DNA of 64,000 nt, taken from contig JABIWU010000003.1 in assembly GCA_018701395.1 (NCBI GenBank), positions 1 to 64,000 on the forward strand, written 5' to 3'. The DNA is from Phycisphaerae bacterium (GTDB taxonomy: Bacteria > Planctomycetota > Phycisphaerae > Phycisphaerales > SM1A02). Shown piece after piece: positions 7,871 through 17,795 of the stretch; the stretch's first letter is position 1, and every line of letters begins with the position of its first letter. The position numbers were made by a program, and so were the translations under genes. Below the pieces are notes generated by a model. That model worked only from the letters and a program-made list of their open reading frames with translations, did not search any database and was not told where the DNA came from.

Positions 7871-10454
7871 ATTCCCTCAAGAGTTCAAATGCTTCCATCG
7901 GTGACAGCGCATTTATGTCGATGTTTTTAAGTTCTTGAACAAGTGGGCTAGGTAGATATTCAGTAAACAAACTCATTTGCGGCGCTGGCGGTTGATTGGA
8001 ACTATCTGCACTCGCTTGTTGGGTGTGAACGGTTAGAGTTTCAAGTAATTCATTTGCTCGTGCGACGACTTTTTCAGGAACGCCAGCGATTTTTGCAACG
8101 TGAATGCCGTAACTTCGATCTGTTCGACCTTCTTTTATACCATATAAAAAGAGTATGTCATCTTGCCATTCACGAACGGTGACATGCAGGTTTGTAATGG
8201 CGTTGTCGCGATCAGCGAGTGTTGTTAGTTCATGGTAATGCGTTGCAAAGAGCGTCCTGCACCCTCGAGTTGCTAATTGTTCTGCAATTGCCCAAGCAAG
8301 CGAAAGGCCATCGAGTGTACTCGTGCCACGGCCAATTTCATCAAGAATAACCAAGCTTTTTTGCGTGGCATTATTCAAAATGTTTGCTGTCTCAACCATC
8401 TCAACCATAAAGGTTGATTGTCCTGCGTGCAGTTCATCACTTGCACCAACCCTCGTGAAGATGCGATCCACCATTCCAATAGTTGCTGAATCAGCGGGAA
8501 CGAAACTTCCGGTGTGCGCTAGCAAAGTAATTAAAGCAACTTGACGAATGTAGGTGGACTTACCGGCCATATTTGGACCAGTAATAAGGGCAAGTGTTTC
8601 ATCTAGTAGCAAGCAGTCATTTGGTACAAAAGCATCTTGCAACAATCGATCAAGAACAGGGTGTCTGCCATTTTTAATTTCAATGCGTGCATCTTCTACA
8701 AGAATTGGTTTTGTATATCCAAACAATTTTGCAGTGTCAGCAAAACAAGCAAGCGTGTCAATAGCCGCAATCGTATCAGCGTATTCTGCGATAGAAGCGA
8801 GGTGCTCAGCAATCTGCTTGCATAACTGTGCGAATAGTTCTTGTTCCCGCGACACGGCTTGTGACTCTGCGCTTAACACTTTGTGCTCAAACTCTTTCAG
8901 CTCTGGTGTTATGTAACGCTCAGCATTTTTTAGCGTTTGTTTCCTTGTGAACGAGTCAGGAACGCTTTGTGTCTGCGCGTGCGATACTTCGATGTAATAA
9001 CCAAAGACTTTATTGAATCCAACTTTAAGTGTATTGATCCCCGTCGATTCTGTCAGCCCAGCTTGGTATTTTGAAAGCCAAGCGCCCGCGTCGCGTTGCA
9101 ATAATCTTGCTTCATCGAGTTGCGGGTCGAATCCGTCTTGAAAAAGACCACCAACTCGCATGTGCGCGGGAGGTGAATCGATACATTGCATTTGAATCGT
9201 TTTTGCAAGAGGGACAAGGTTGCTCGAAAGTTTCTCTAAAGTACCTTGCAAAAATGAAGTCGATGGCGTGTCGAGGAGGGTGGCGAGTTCGCCGCAAACG
9301 TAAATAGATTTTCCAAGCGCCGCGATATCTCTTGGAGTGACGCGCCCCATTGAAACTCGTCCAGCGATTCGTGCTACGTCTTGGATGCAATCGAGCGTTG
9401 CTTGTGTTTTTCGTAGCAGTTCGCCATCCGCGATAAACTGAGATACGACGTCTTGTCGGCTTTCAATGGTTTTTTTGCATGAAAGTGGCTCGCAAAGCCA
9501 CTGGCGAAGCAAGCGTTTCCCCATCGCTGTGTGGCATCGCTGCATGACCCAGAGCAACGACCCCTCAGTGGCATGCCCTTTCATCGTTTGTTCTATTTCA
9601 AGAGAACGAATAGTCGTAGCATCAAGCGCTACAAAAGAATCATTACGAATAATCATTGGTGGTCGAAGGTGTGACAACGCAGAATCACCAGCTTGAGTTT
9701 GTTTTAGATATGCAAGCAATGCTCCTGCAGGACCAATTCGCGCATCGCGAGGTGTTAAACCAAATCCTTCTACAGTTGTGACATTAAATTGTTTTTCAAG
9801 TTGAGCGTGGCCTTCTTCAAGATGAAATAGCCAAGAAGGTCTTGGAGTTTGCGCAACACCGAAGCGTTTTGCAATTGAAGAAAGTTGTACGTCATCTTCT
9901 TCAACGATTATTTCTGACATGCCTAGCCGTTCGAGTAAATCGCCAAGCCGGTCAATAGGACATTGCAGTAATTCGAATATGCCAGTTGATAATTCGACTA
10001 TCGCAATTGAAACGGTATTGTCAACGCGTTGCATTGCACCAAGCAAGTTTGCTTTAGATTCATCAAGTAAAAATTCATCGACAAGTGTGCCTGGGGTTAC
10101 GACTCTTGTTACGCCACGTTTTACAACGCCTATTGCTTCTGCTGGATTTTCTAATTGCTCGCAAACGGCAACTCGGAAACCCTGTTCAACCATTTTACGA
10201 AGGTATCCTTCGGCGGCGTGGTGAGGTACACCAGCCATGTCCATGCCATTTCCTCGTTGAGTGAGCGTTAGACCGATTGCTTTTGAAACTGTCCGAGCAT
10301 CTTCATCAAACATTTCGTAAAAATCACCCATGCGAAAGAAAAGCACACATTCTGGATGTGCCTCCTTCATGGAACGATACTGTTGCATCGCTGGTGTTGA
10401 CCATGGATTATTCGATGGCTTTCTCGCCTTCTTGCCAGCTTTTACCTGCGTCAT
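7836..10454 (-). CDS. mutS: DNA mismatch repair protein MutS
   Basis: 872 residues, normal for MutS1. The N-terminal mismatch-binding domain has FFRMGDFYEMF, the Phe-x-Glu reader. Connector, lever and clamp domains follow, then the ABC-type ATPase with Walker A TGPNMAGKSTYIRQ and Walker B LVILDEIGRGTS. MutS recognises base mismatches and recruits MutL. No mutL is in the window. The ATG at 10454 is six bases after a TAGAAT hexamer and has no Shine-Dalgarno. Confidence 0.97.
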   Translation of the reverse strand: MTQVKAGKKARKPSNNPWSTPAMQQYRSMKEAHPECVLFFRMGDFYEMFDEDARTVSKAIGLTLTQRGNGMDMAGVPHHAAEGYLRKMVEQGFRVAVCEQLENPAEAIGVVKRGVTRVVTPGTLVDEFLLDESKANLLGAMQRVDNTVSIAIVELSTGIFELLQCPIDRLGDLLERLGMSEIIVEEDDVQLSSIAKRFGVAQTPRPSWLFHLEEGHAQLEKQFNVTTVEGFGLTPRDARIGPAGALLAYLKQTQAGDSALSHLRPPMIIRNDSFVALDATTIRSLEIEQTMKGHATEGSLLWVMQRCHTAMGKRLLRQWLCEPLSCKKTIESRQDVVSQFIADGELLRKTQATLDCIQDVARIAGRVSMGRVTPRDIAALGKSIYVCGELATLLDTPSTSFLQGTLEKLSSNLVPLAKTIQMQCIDSPPAHMRVGGLFQDGFDPQLDEARLLQRDAGAWLSKYQAGLTESTGINTLKVGFNKVFGYYIEVSHAQTQSVPDSFTRKQTLKNAERYITPELKEFEHKVLSAESQAVSREQELFAQLCKQIAEHLASIAEYADTIAAIDTLACFADTAKLFGYTKPILVEDARIEIKNGRHPVLDRLLQDAFVPNDCLLLDETLALITGPNMAGKSTYIRQVALITLLAHTGSFVPADSATIGMVDRIFTRVGASDELHAGQSTFMVEMVETANILNNATQKSLVILDEIGRGTSTLDGLSLAWAIAEQLATRGCRTLFATHYHELTTLADRDNAITNLHVTVREWQDDILFLYGIKEGRTDRSYGIHVAKIAGVPEKVVARANELLETLTVHTQQASADSSNQPPAPQMSLFTEYLPSPLVQELKNIDINALSPMEAFELLREFNRRASGEGEC

Positions 10455-10460
10455 ATCACT

Positions 10461-10488
10461 ATTCTACATATAATTAGCCATTCTTTAA
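10461..10488 (-). promoter_or_regulatory. mutS promoter, probably giving a leaderless mRNA
   Basis: Minus strand: TTAAAG at 10488-10483, a 16-base spacer, TAGAAT at 10466-10461, then six bases to the mutS ATG. A divergent TATAAT at 10469-10474 on the plus strand can serve the ZIP transporter gene, so the two promoters overlap. Confidence 0.55.
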
Positions 10489-10506
10489 TTTGGGCCTCTT
10501 TCCAAC

Positions 10507-11298
10507 ATGTTATTTTTATTTTGTATCTTGATTGTCGTAGCATCGTTACTCGGTGGGTTTGTGCCATTGTTCGTAAAACCAACCCATAAACGGATGCAAT
10601 TAGCAATGAGTTGCATTGGCGGCGTGATGGCCGGAGTAGCTGTTTTGGATCTACTTCCAGAGGCGCTCGAATTTGGTACTACTAAAATGGTAATGCTTTG
10701 GCTACTAGGGGGCTTTTTGGCAATATTTTTACTTGAGCGATTTTTACCATCCCATTGTCACGCCATTGCTGAAGACAACCACACGCAGACCTGTAACCAC
10801 GAACACACGCTAACTTGGGTTGGCACATACGGCGGTTTAACACTGCATAGTGTGCTTGCAGGGGTTGCGCTTGCGGCGGCATGGAGCGCAGGGGGTTTTG
10901 AAATTGCACTCGGCGTTTTTGTAGCGATTGTTCTTCATAAACCCTTCGATGGTTTGACGCTGGTTGCAATGATGCGAATCGCGAAAGTTGGAAAAACAAA
11001 AACGAAAATTGCAAATGTTGTTTTTTCATTTGGAGTTCCAATAGGTGTATTGTTGTTTCAAATCGGAGATGAAGTAAGCCACCAAGCAATTGCAGCGGCA
11101 CTGGCATTTTCTGCGGGTATGTTTCTTTGTATTTCGCTGAGTGACCTTCTCCCAGAACTTCAATTCCATGGGCATGACCGATTTAGTTTGACATTCGCCT
11201 TGATACTAGGATTGAGTATTGCTTGGGGTATTTCTTCATTGCATTCCCATTCAGAACCGCACGAACACACAGATAATTCCGCTATCCTGCAGGAATAA
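10507..11298 (+). CDS. ZIP-family metal transporter
   Basis: 263 residues with about eight hydrophobic segments. Family features are the His-rich loop between segments (HCHAIAEDNHTQTCNHEH), the TM4-type HSVLAGVALAAAW and the TM5-type HKPFDGLTL, whose His and Asp/Glu residues line the metal path in ZIP proteins, and a His-rich tail HSHSEPHEH. ZIP proteins bring Zn, Fe or Mn into the cytoplasm. The metal cannot be decided here. It lies between mutS (divergent) and ileS, 4 bases before the ileS start. Confidence 0.85.
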   Translation: MLFLFCILIVVASLLGGFVPLFVKPTHKRMQLAMSCIGGVMAGVAVLDLLPEALEFGTTKMVMLWLLGGFLAIFLLERFLPSHCHAIAEDNHTQTCNHEHTLTWVGTYGGLTLHSVLAGVALAAAWSAGGFEIALGVFVAIVLHKPFDGLTLVAMMRIAKVGKTKTKIANVVFSFGVPIGVLLFQIGDEVSHQAIAAALAFSAGMFLCISLSDLLPELQFHGHDRFSLTFALILGLSIAWGISSLHSHSEPHEHTDNSAILQE

Positions 11299-11302
11299 TA
11301 AT

Positions 11303-14059
11303 ATGACACAGACAACACCAAATTACAAAAAAACGCTAAGCCTCCCCAAAACAGCATTTCCGATGCGAGGCAATTTAGCGCAAAACGAACCGCAATCCGT
11401 AAAGCGTTGGGAAAAGGAAAAGTTATACGATTCCATTCAAGCATCGCGAGTTGATGCCGAGCGATTTATATTTCATGATGGCCCGCCGTATGCAAACGGT
11501 TCTATTCACGTTGGCCACGTACTGAATAAAGTTCTAAAAGACATCGTTGTCCGAACTCAGGTGATGTCTGGAAAAAATTGCCCGTATACACCGGGTTGGG
11601 ATTGCCATGGTTTGCCAATAGAGCATAGAGTCATGACAAATTTGGTTGAATCGGGAAAAATAGAAAAACTAAAAACGCTTGAAGATGACGCAAGGCGAAT
11701 CGCAATTCGAAGAGAGTGCAAGAAGTACGCTCAAAAATTTGTTAAATCGCAAACTGTTCAGATGAAAAGTTTATTAACATTGGCGGATTATGATGATCCT
11801 TATCTAACAATGCATCCAAAGTATGAGTCTTCTGTTCTTGAAGTCTTTGCGGACCTTGTTGAAACAGGTCTCGTCTATCGGCAATTAAAACCAGTGCATT
11901 GGTCAATTGCAAATGAAACCGCACTTGCCGAAGCAGAACTGGAATATTATGACAGAGAAGACCCGTCAATCTATGTTCTTTTTGATGCTGTAGACAAAGA
12001 CGCTGTGGCAAACGCTTTTGGTGTTTCGCTTGACCAAACACCATCCTTCCTCATCTGGACAACAACGCCTTGGACGCTTGTTGCAAATATGGCGATTACA
12101 GTCTCGCCTCGTTTTGAATACGCACTTGTTCGTCTTGGTGACCGTGTAACAATAATTGCTAGTGAATTACTTGAAAAAGTAGCGGGTATTACAAACACAA
12201 TTCCAGAAGTTATAGGGGTAGTTAAAGGCGACTCTCTCGTTGGTTTGAACTATGACCACGTATACTGCGACCGAACTTGCCCAATTATAAGTGGTGATCA
12301 TGTTACCCTTGAAGACGGAACCGGCTTAGTTCACACTGCTCCTGGGCATGGCACAGATGACTATATTGTTGGGCTAGCGAATGATTTGGAAATCTATTGC
12401 CCAGTAAAAGCAGACGGAGTTTATGATGAAACGGTTCCTGCATTTTTATCTGGGTTGTCCGTTTGGGATGCAAACGAAGTGGTAGTGGATAAATTAAATG
12501 AAACGAATCATCTTTACTTTATGTCGATGTATTCGCATAGTTATCCGCACGATTGGCGAAGCAAGACACCTGTCATTTTCCGTTCGACTGAACAATGGTT
12601 TGTTGCTGTAGATGGCGAACTTGAATCAGGAAAAACATTAAGAGCGATGGCCCTTGATGCGACTGAAAATGATATTTCCTTTGTTCCTGCATGGGGACAA
12701 AATCGAATGCGGGGAATGCTAGATTCAAGGCCTGATTGGTGTCTTTCAAGACAGCGAGCATGGGGTTTGCCGATCCCCGCATTTGTCCAGAGCGATGGTT
12801 CTGTTTTACTTACCTCTGACACTGTACGGGCAATCGCAAAAATATTCGAAGAACACGGATCAGATGCTTGGTTCGCACAACCACCTGAAGTGCTGCTTGT
12901 GCATTGGGAAAATCCTGATGGCATTGATCTTTCTTCACTTGAAAAAATGCACGACATTTTCGATGTTTGGTTTGAATCAGGTACATCTTGGTACGCGGTC
13001 ATGCAAGCGAGATCTCAGGGATACCCAATTGATTTGTATTTAGAAGGCAGTGATCAACATCGTGGTTGGTTTCAATTGTCGATGTTGCCAGCACTTGCAA
13101 CAACAGGTGTTTCGCCATTTAAGACAGTGCTAACACACGGTTTCATGGTTGCCAAAGATGGCAAAAAAATGAGCAAGAGTGGCGGGAACGCATTGAGTGT
13201 TGAGGAACTTCTCAAAGATTTCGGCGCCGATGTCTGCCGTTGGTGGGTTGGCTCACTTGCTTATGAAAACGATGTCAAAGTTGACATGTCGTTTTTTGAA
13301 ATCGCCGCTGAGAGTTATCGTAAAGTACGAAATACATTGCGTTTTTTGCTTGGCAATGTCGGCGTTGTTGCAGATGTTGAAATTTCATCAACATCAATAG
13401 ATGGCTGGGCTCTTGGTGAACTAACGAAGATGGAAACAAAAGTCATTTCCTCTTTACATCGATATGAATTCCGAGTTGCACAACAAGCGTTGTACGATTT
13501 TTGTAACGACACACTCTCGTCTATCTACTTAGCAACAGTGAAAGACCGATTGTATTGTGACGCGGATAATTCTGATAGACGATTGCAAACTGCTGCAACA
13601 ATGCGAATCATCTCGGACACGCTTATTCGATTACTTGCACCTTTTATGCCTCACACTGCAGACGAAGCATGGCGAGCATTACAAGGCGAAGAGGCAGGAA
13701 GCGTGCACGTGCAGCAGTTCGCAGCCACTTCATATCCTCTTGATTCAAACTGGGCAGATGTTCTTGCTGTTCGAGATAAAGCATTAAAAGCTCTTGAAGA
13801 AGCGAAGGGCACTGGCATTGAAAATTCACTTGATGCTGGCTTAGTTGTTCCTGCATCTCTTACAAACATCGACAGTTGCGACCTTGCGGATCTTTGCGGC
13901 GTTTCACGCGTCAAATTCGAGGGCGATAACGTTCTAGTTGAAGATTTACGCGAAGAACCACGGTGTGACCGTTCTTGGAAGCGTGATGGCACCGTCAAAC
14001 TACGATCTGATGGTGGAATGTTGAGCGATCGTGATGCGAAAGCTGTTGGTGTCGAGTAA
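11303..14059 (+). CDS. ileS: Isoleucyl-tRNA synthetase
   Basis: 918 residues. Class I synthetase with the HIGH-type motif GSIHVGHVLNK near residue 66, the CP1 editing domain in the middle (includes TWTTTPWTL), the GWFQLSMLPAL segment, KMSKS as GKKMSKSGG near 621, and an anticodon-binding alpha bundle. It charges tRNA-Ile and edits valine. The start is the ATG after GCAGGAATAATAAT; a longer in-frame reading into the ZIP gene is not credible. Odd point: the C-terminal zinc knuckle keeps its outline (RCDRSWK ... LSDRDAKAV) but only one of the four usual cysteines remains. Confidence 0.97.
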   Translation: MTQTTPNYKKTLSLPKTAFPMRGNLAQNEPQSVKRWEKEKLYDSIQASRVDAERFIFHDGPPYANGSIHVGHVLNKVLKDIVVRTQVMSGKNCPYTPGWDCHGLPIEHRVMTNLVESGKIEKLKTLEDDARRIAIRRECKKYAQKFVKSQTVQMKSLLTLADYDDPYLTMHPKYESSVLEVFADLVETGLVYRQLKPVHWSIANETALAEAELEYYDREDPSIYVLFDAVDKDAVANAFGVSLDQTPSFLIWTTTPWTLVANMAITVSPRFEYALVRLGDRVTIIASELLEKVAGITNTIPEVIGVVKGDSLVGLNYDHVYCDRTCPIISGDHVTLEDGTGLVHTAPGHGTDDYIVGLANDLEIYCPVKADGVYDETVPAFLSGLSVWDANEVVVDKLNETNHLYFMSMYSHSYPHDWRSKTPVIFRSTEQWFVAVDGELESGKTLRAMALDATENDISFVPAWGQNRMRGMLDSRPDWCLSRQRAWGLPIPAFVQSDGSVLLTSDTVRAIAKIFEEHGSDAWFAQPPEVLLVHWENPDGIDLSSLEKMHDIFDVWFESGTSWYAVMQARSQGYPIDLYLEGSDQHRGWFQLSMLPALATTGVSPFKTVLTHGFMVAKDGKKMSKSGGNALSVEELLKDFGADVCRWWVGSLAYENDVKVDMSFFEIAAESYRKVRNTLRFLLGNVGVVADVEISSTSIDGWALGELTKMETKVISSLHRYEFRVAQQALYDFCNDTLSSIYLATVKDRLYCDADNSDRRLQTAATMRIISDTLIRLLAPFMPHTADEAWRALQGEEAGSVHVQQFAATSYPLDSNWADVLAVRDKALKALEEAKGTGIENSLDAGLVVPASLTNIDSCDLADLCGVSRVKFEGDNVLVEDLREEPRCDRSWKRDGTVKLRSDGGMLSDRDAKAVGVE

Positions 14060-14070
14060 ACTTCCCACCT

Positions 14071-14427
14071 ATGATAGAATTTTTACCTCAAATATCGTTC
14101 GAAGAATTTGCAAAACTTGATTTGCGAGTAGTGACTGTAATCAAAGCTGAATTGCACCCAGATGCCGACCGGCTTTTAAAATTGCAAATAGATGATGGTA
14201 CCCCCGAAGGCCGCCAAATTTGTGCTGGTATGAAAGCATGGTATGCACCAGAAGAACTTGAGGGAACGCAAGTTGTAATTGTTGCAAATCTTGAACCACG
14301 AAAAATTCGCGGCGAACTCAGTGAAGGCATGGTCGTTGCTGCAACTCGCAGAAATGGCGAAGACGCAGAAGACGTAGCCGTTCTTCGATGCGATCGCGAG
14401 ATGCCAGCGGGTTCAAAAGTCAGTTAA
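14071..14427 (+). CDS. Stand-alone tRNA-binding domain protein (MetRS beta / CsaA type)
   Basis: 118 residues, an OB-fold EMAPII-like domain: FEEFAKLDLRVVTV at the start, HPDADRLLKLQID, and LEPRKIRGELSEGMVVAA are its standard landmarks. The same domain ends many methionyl-tRNA synthetases and also occurs alone as MetRS beta or CsaA. It could act in trans on a synthetase. It lies 11 bases after ileS, so it is probably in the same transcript. Confidence 0.88.
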   Translation: MIEFLPQISFEEFAKLDLRVVTVIKAELHPDADRLLKLQIDDGTPEGRQICAGMKAWYAPEELEGTQVVIVANLEPRKIRGELSEGMVVAATRRNGEDAEDVAVLRCDREMPAGSKVS

Positions 14428-14431
14428 GTTA

Positions 14432-16345
14432 TTAGTTAACTTCAGTAGTGGTTTCATCTTGATCGTCGCCGCCTCGTGGTCCACGCTCAAAGTTATGCCG
14501 CTGAGCAAGTCGCTCAAATGAGAATACATCGCTAATTCCTGTAATACCACCAAGTTCATCATACGCAAGCATTGTTTGAAGAATCGCAGAAGTGCCAGTT
14601 GTAAAGTCAGTGGCAAGTTCTTTTGATGCTGGAGTTGTACTTGTGATACGAACGAGCACGAGTGCCATATTTTCGTTTGATGGAACAATGAAAATTTGCT
14701 TTTCAATAGGCAGGGATGCAACAGGAGTATCCATCGGTAAGCCAGTCGAGCGGTTAGTAATCGTTCGAATTGTTTCACTATCTACTTGTTCAAGTGATGG
14801 AATTGTTGAAACCATATCGGAAATTTGTTGTCCAACGGCAAGTCGTTGAATAACAGTTTGTGCCATTAGAGGGCGGGCTGTTGTTGGGTCAAGTATTGCT
14901 GGGACACCTGTGTCTACCATGGATACCGAACGCGCTTGGTTAACTGCAGTGTTGTACTTGATAGATGCAGCGAGCAAACCATCTTCTCGAGCAAGTTGTT
15001 CGATAAGGTCTGTTTCCGCTTGAAGTGCTTCCCAGCGAGCAATACGGCCGAGGTCGTATGAAACAGCATCTTTAACTTCATTTACAGAATGGGGCCTTCT
15101 CGTTGGATCGGTGTCTGTAAGTCGAAAGACGACTAAATCGCCATCTGCAGTTTCATACATTGAACTGGAAACACCTTGTTGAATTCGGTAAACCCCTTCG
15201 CTACCAAACTCTTTTGCTGAAGAAACAAGTGATTGTAGATTTACGGGAATGCCACCTTGGTTGACTACTTGCATCGAGCCAATGATTGGGATTGTTCCAG
15301 CATCCGCTGTTGAAACCCAAGTTGCATTCGCCCCATACTCTGGAAGAGTAATATCGAATTCGTTTTGGATTGATATTGCGAGTTGTTCAAGGTTTAGTTT
15401 TGATTGCTCCCAATCTTCAGGCAGTAAAACGTAACCGTTCAATTCGTTAAGACCACGTCTTGGATTGCGGAGTTGTTCTGAAGTGCTACGAGAAATTGCA
15501 GAGCGTTTTATTGCTGTAAGTTGCTCTAAGTATGCATCTGCGACTTCAGTTGGGATAGTTTCAGTGGAGTCAATCGAAGGGAAGTTCGGATTACTCTCAT
15601 TGCGACGCCAGAATTTTCGCTGTTCTCGTGATGAAAATTCAACGCTTTTTCGAGATGCTTCTGTAATTGAGTCCGTTGGAATTTTTAGCCATTCGATTTT
15701 AAAACGGTCTGGTAATTTATAACCAAATCCGTGTTCGCCTTCGCCATTTGGACTGTCGGCCCATGCTTCGAATTGTTCTTCCATTGCTTCGTCTGAAAAC
15801 GAACCGTTGTCTTCAGGAGTTGCAGGAATAACGACAGTTTCAATCTCAACTGTTGAAAGTAAATCGTTTGCAGCATTTTGAAGTCGTACATCTGAAAAAC
15901 GACCAGCGAATTGATACATCCTTGCAAGACGTTGGACACCTTGCATGTGCGCTAGTGCCTCAAGGACTTGTCGTGGACGTGCGCCAGCATTGCCAGCAAT
16001 GTTGAAAAGTGTTGTGTCATCAATCGCGATAGATTGAATTGGTGGTGTAAGACCAGCAAGGTCAGCTTCTCGTGTTAGAAGGTACCAGTGAGATGGTGAA
16101 TCAAGTTTGCCAACACCTGGAATCGAGGAGCCAAGGCGGTCAATTATTTGTGATTCGCCAAGTATTTTTTGCCACTCTTCGTAGCCGACTACTTCGCCAT
16201 CCCCAACGGTTGCTTGTGTAGTTCCAGCGTAACCTGCTTCTTGAGCAAGTTGTTGAATGACATTAGGTGCAAGGAATGCAATTAACAGCAAAGTGCCGCC
16301 AAAGCCTAGAATCCAGACGCTGTACTTGCGGAGGAACTTAAACAT
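14432..16345 (-). CDS. PpiD/SurA-like membrane-anchored periplasmic chaperone
   Basis: 637 residues. A short cytoplasmic start (MFKFLRKYSVW) is followed by one membrane segment (about 12-33). A helical SurA-N-like region containing VGDGEVVGYEEWQKIL comes next, then a long mixed domain. This is the layout of PpiD: inner-membrane anchor, chaperone domain, parvulin domain. I cannot locate the catalytic parvulin signature, so isomerase activity is doubtful. A GGTGT..AAGGACACC segment precedes the start. It is downstream of rpsD, 54 bases away. Confidence 0.7.
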   Translation of the reverse strand: MFKFLRKYSVWILGFGGTLLLIAFLAPNVIQQLAQEAGYAGTTQATVGDGEVVGYEEWQKILGESQIIDRLGSSIPGVGKLDSPSHWYLLTREADLAGLTPPIQSIAIDDTTLFNIAGNAGARPRQVLEALAHMQGVQRLARMYQFAGRFSDVRLQNAANDLLSTVEIETVVIPATPEDNGSFSDEAMEEQFEAWADSPNGEGEHGFGYKLPDRFKIEWLKIPTDSITEASRKSVEFSSREQRKFWRRNESNPNFPSIDSTETIPTEVADAYLEQLTAIKRSAISRSTSEQLRNPRRGLNELNGYVLLPEDWEQSKLNLEQLAISIQNEFDITLPEYGANATWVSTADAGTIPIIGSMQVVNQGGIPVNLQSLVSSAKEFGSEGVYRIQQGVSSSMYETADGDLVVFRLTDTDPTRRPHSVNEVKDAVSYDLGRIARWEALQAETDLIEQLAREDGLLAASIKYNTAVNQARSVSMVDTGVPAILDPTTARPLMAQTVIQRLAVGQQISDMVSTIPSLEQVDSETIRTITNRSTGLPMDTPVASLPIEKQIFIVPSNENMALVLVRITSTTPASKELATDFTTGTSAILQTMLAYDELGGITGISDVFSFERLAQRHNFERGPRGGDDQDETTTEVN

Positions 16346-16366
16346 AAGGTGGTGTCCTTGCCCATT

Positions 16367-16383
16367 GGTGGTACATGACCACC
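16367..16383. other. Small hairpin between rpsD and the chaperone gene
   Basis: GGTGGT-ACATG-ACCACC, six perfect pairs with a 5-base loop. No T-run follows on either strand. It may be an RNA-processing or attenuation element separating two genes with different expression needs. Confidence 0.35.
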
Positions 16384-16399
16384 GTATGGGGGTTATTGA

Positions 16400-16999
16400 T
16401 TAACGGTAAAATTCAACAATTAGGTTTGTGTTCACATCAAACGGAATTTGATCAGGCGTTGGTTGTGTAACAACGGAGCATGTCAATTCAGATGGATTCA
16501 TGCTGAGCCAATCGGAAACGATATGACCTGCGAGCGTTTCCATGTTTGTGCGAGCAAGGTCGTGAATCTTCGGTTTCAAAGAGATAACGTCGTTTGCAGA
16601 AACGGCGAAGCTTGGTCGGTCAACTTTTTTGCCATTTACAAGAACATGACCGTGTACAACCATTTGGCGTGCTGCCCAGATTGTGCGGACAAACCCTGCG
16701 CGACGAAGCACGTTGTCAAGTCGTTGCTCTAAAAGTTGGAGCAGCACTTCGCCGGTGTTGCCGCGAAGTCGACTTGCTTGTGCAATGTAACGACGGAATT
16801 GTTTTTCAAGAATGTTGTAGTGGTAACGTAACTTCTGTTTTTCTACAAGTCGAACACCATAATCTTTAAGCCGACGACCGCGAAAGCCGTGTGGTCCTGG
16901 AGGAGTAAGCTGGCGCTTAGCAGTGTGCTTTGGGATATCCGCAATTGGAACACCAACGCGACGAGAGAGTTTGACTTTTGGTCCAAGATAACGAGCCAT
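16400..16999 (-). CDS. rpsD: 30S ribosomal protein S4
   Basis: 199 residues, the standard size. It begins MARYLGPKVKLSRRVG and carries the S4 RNA-binding domain (LEQRLDNVLRRAGF ... ARQMVVHGHVLVNGKKVDRPS). S4 is a primary 16S rRNA binder and nucleates assembly of the small-subunit body. It stands alone, away from the rpsM-rpsK-rpoA cluster where it is often found. No strong Shine-Dalgarno precedes the ATG. Confidence 0.97.
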   Translation of the reverse strand: MARYLGPKVKLSRRVGVPIADIPKHTAKRQLTPPGPHGFRGRRLKDYGVRLVEKQKLRYHYNILEKQFRRYIAQASRLRGNTGEVLLQLLEQRLDNVLRRAGFVRTIWAARQMVVHGHVLVNGKKVDRPSFAVSANDVISLKPKIHDLARTNMETLAGHIVSDWLSMNPSELTCSVVTQPTPDQIPFDVNTNLIVEFYR

Positions 17000-17293
17000 A
17001 CAAATTACCGATTCTGAAAAACGTCACCCAGAGCAGCGATCGACCATCGATTGCAAACCCTAAAGTGGGTGTGGAACGGCGAATTAGACCACAAAAACAC
17101 TGATTTCGCAACCCATATGGTGGTAGTTCGTGGCATTTCTCTTGTACGTCCGATAATCTGCCTGCGGGATTCTGCTCTGATTTGGTACTCAGCATTCGCA
17201 TTTAATCGTAAAGAGGGTATCTACGTAGTTCATTATCTTCTCGAGGAGTTTGTTGTAGCAGTTATTGAGGGTGTAAGACACATCTTCAACGTT
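17000..17293. other. Intergenic region upstream of rpsD, no gene seen
   Basis: About 390 bases separate rpsD from the small plus-strand gene at 17394. I see no tRNA, no good hairpin and no convincing gene. A short plus-strand reading at 17051-17308 lacks a ribosome site and has an unlikely composition. The minus strand must hold the rpsD promoter and leader. An S4 autoregulatory leader is possible but I cannot recognise one. Confidence 0.4.
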
Positions 17294-17294
17294 A

Positions 17295-17323
17295 TTGGAT
17301 GTACATAAGGTATGTAGTAGATT
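17295..17323 (+). promoter_or_regulatory. Promoter of the small gene at 17394
   Basis: TTGGAT at 17295-17300, a 17-base spacer, and TAGATT at 17318-17323. This predicts a start near 17330, about 64 bases before the chosen ATG. Confidence 0.5.
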
Positions 17324-17393
17324 CGAGTCTCAAGCGTTGTACGTATGAGTGCCGATAGAAATTGGCGGGACACCAGAAGAAAAGGTAGTACAC

Positions 17394-17654
17394 ATGCTAG
17401 AAACAACAGTTGATTATTGGACATGCATTGAATTGGCAGAAGCGCTTGAGCAAACTATGCGGAATGACCTTTGGCCTACCGCCGACAGGATTGCAGAAAC
17501 GGCATCTCGTATTTCGAACAAACCTGAAGAACTTGTATCAGCGTTAGCAAAATATAATATTCAAAAAGCGGCGATTGACGCTGCAGATGGCGTAGCAAAC
17601 ACGACTGTTACGACTATCTCTCCAGATACAACCCAGTTTTCAAAAGCGGGTTAA
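17394..17654 (+). CDS. Small acidic protein of unknown function
   Basis: 86 residues, largely helical, with a DYWTCIELAEALEQTM start and a Thr-rich tail. No membrane segment, signal or known motif is visible. The ATG at 17394 has AAAGGT eight bases upstream; an upstream GTG at 17349 in the same frame has no ribosome site. A fitting promoter lies upstream. The gene is convergent with purF, 141 bases away. I do not recognise it. Confidence 0.55.
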   Translation: MLETTVDYWTCIELAEALEQTMRNDLWPTADRIAETASRISNKPEELVSALAKYNIQKAAIDAADGVANTTVTTISPDTTQFSKAG

Positions 17655-17795
17655 ATTTGTCTTTTTGTTTCTTGTAGCACAGTACGAGAGTCGAACAATA
17701 CCATCTACAATTTTGCTTCCTGCTCCGCTAGTAATGTTAATTGTGGAGTTTGCAAAGAAGAACAGAGAATCTGGAATGAGCATTGATGCTGAACT

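Noticed and set aside
17051-17308. An 85-residue plus-strand reading
   Set aside because: TTG start, no Shine-Dalgarno, odd composition and no family; the better gene starts at 17394.
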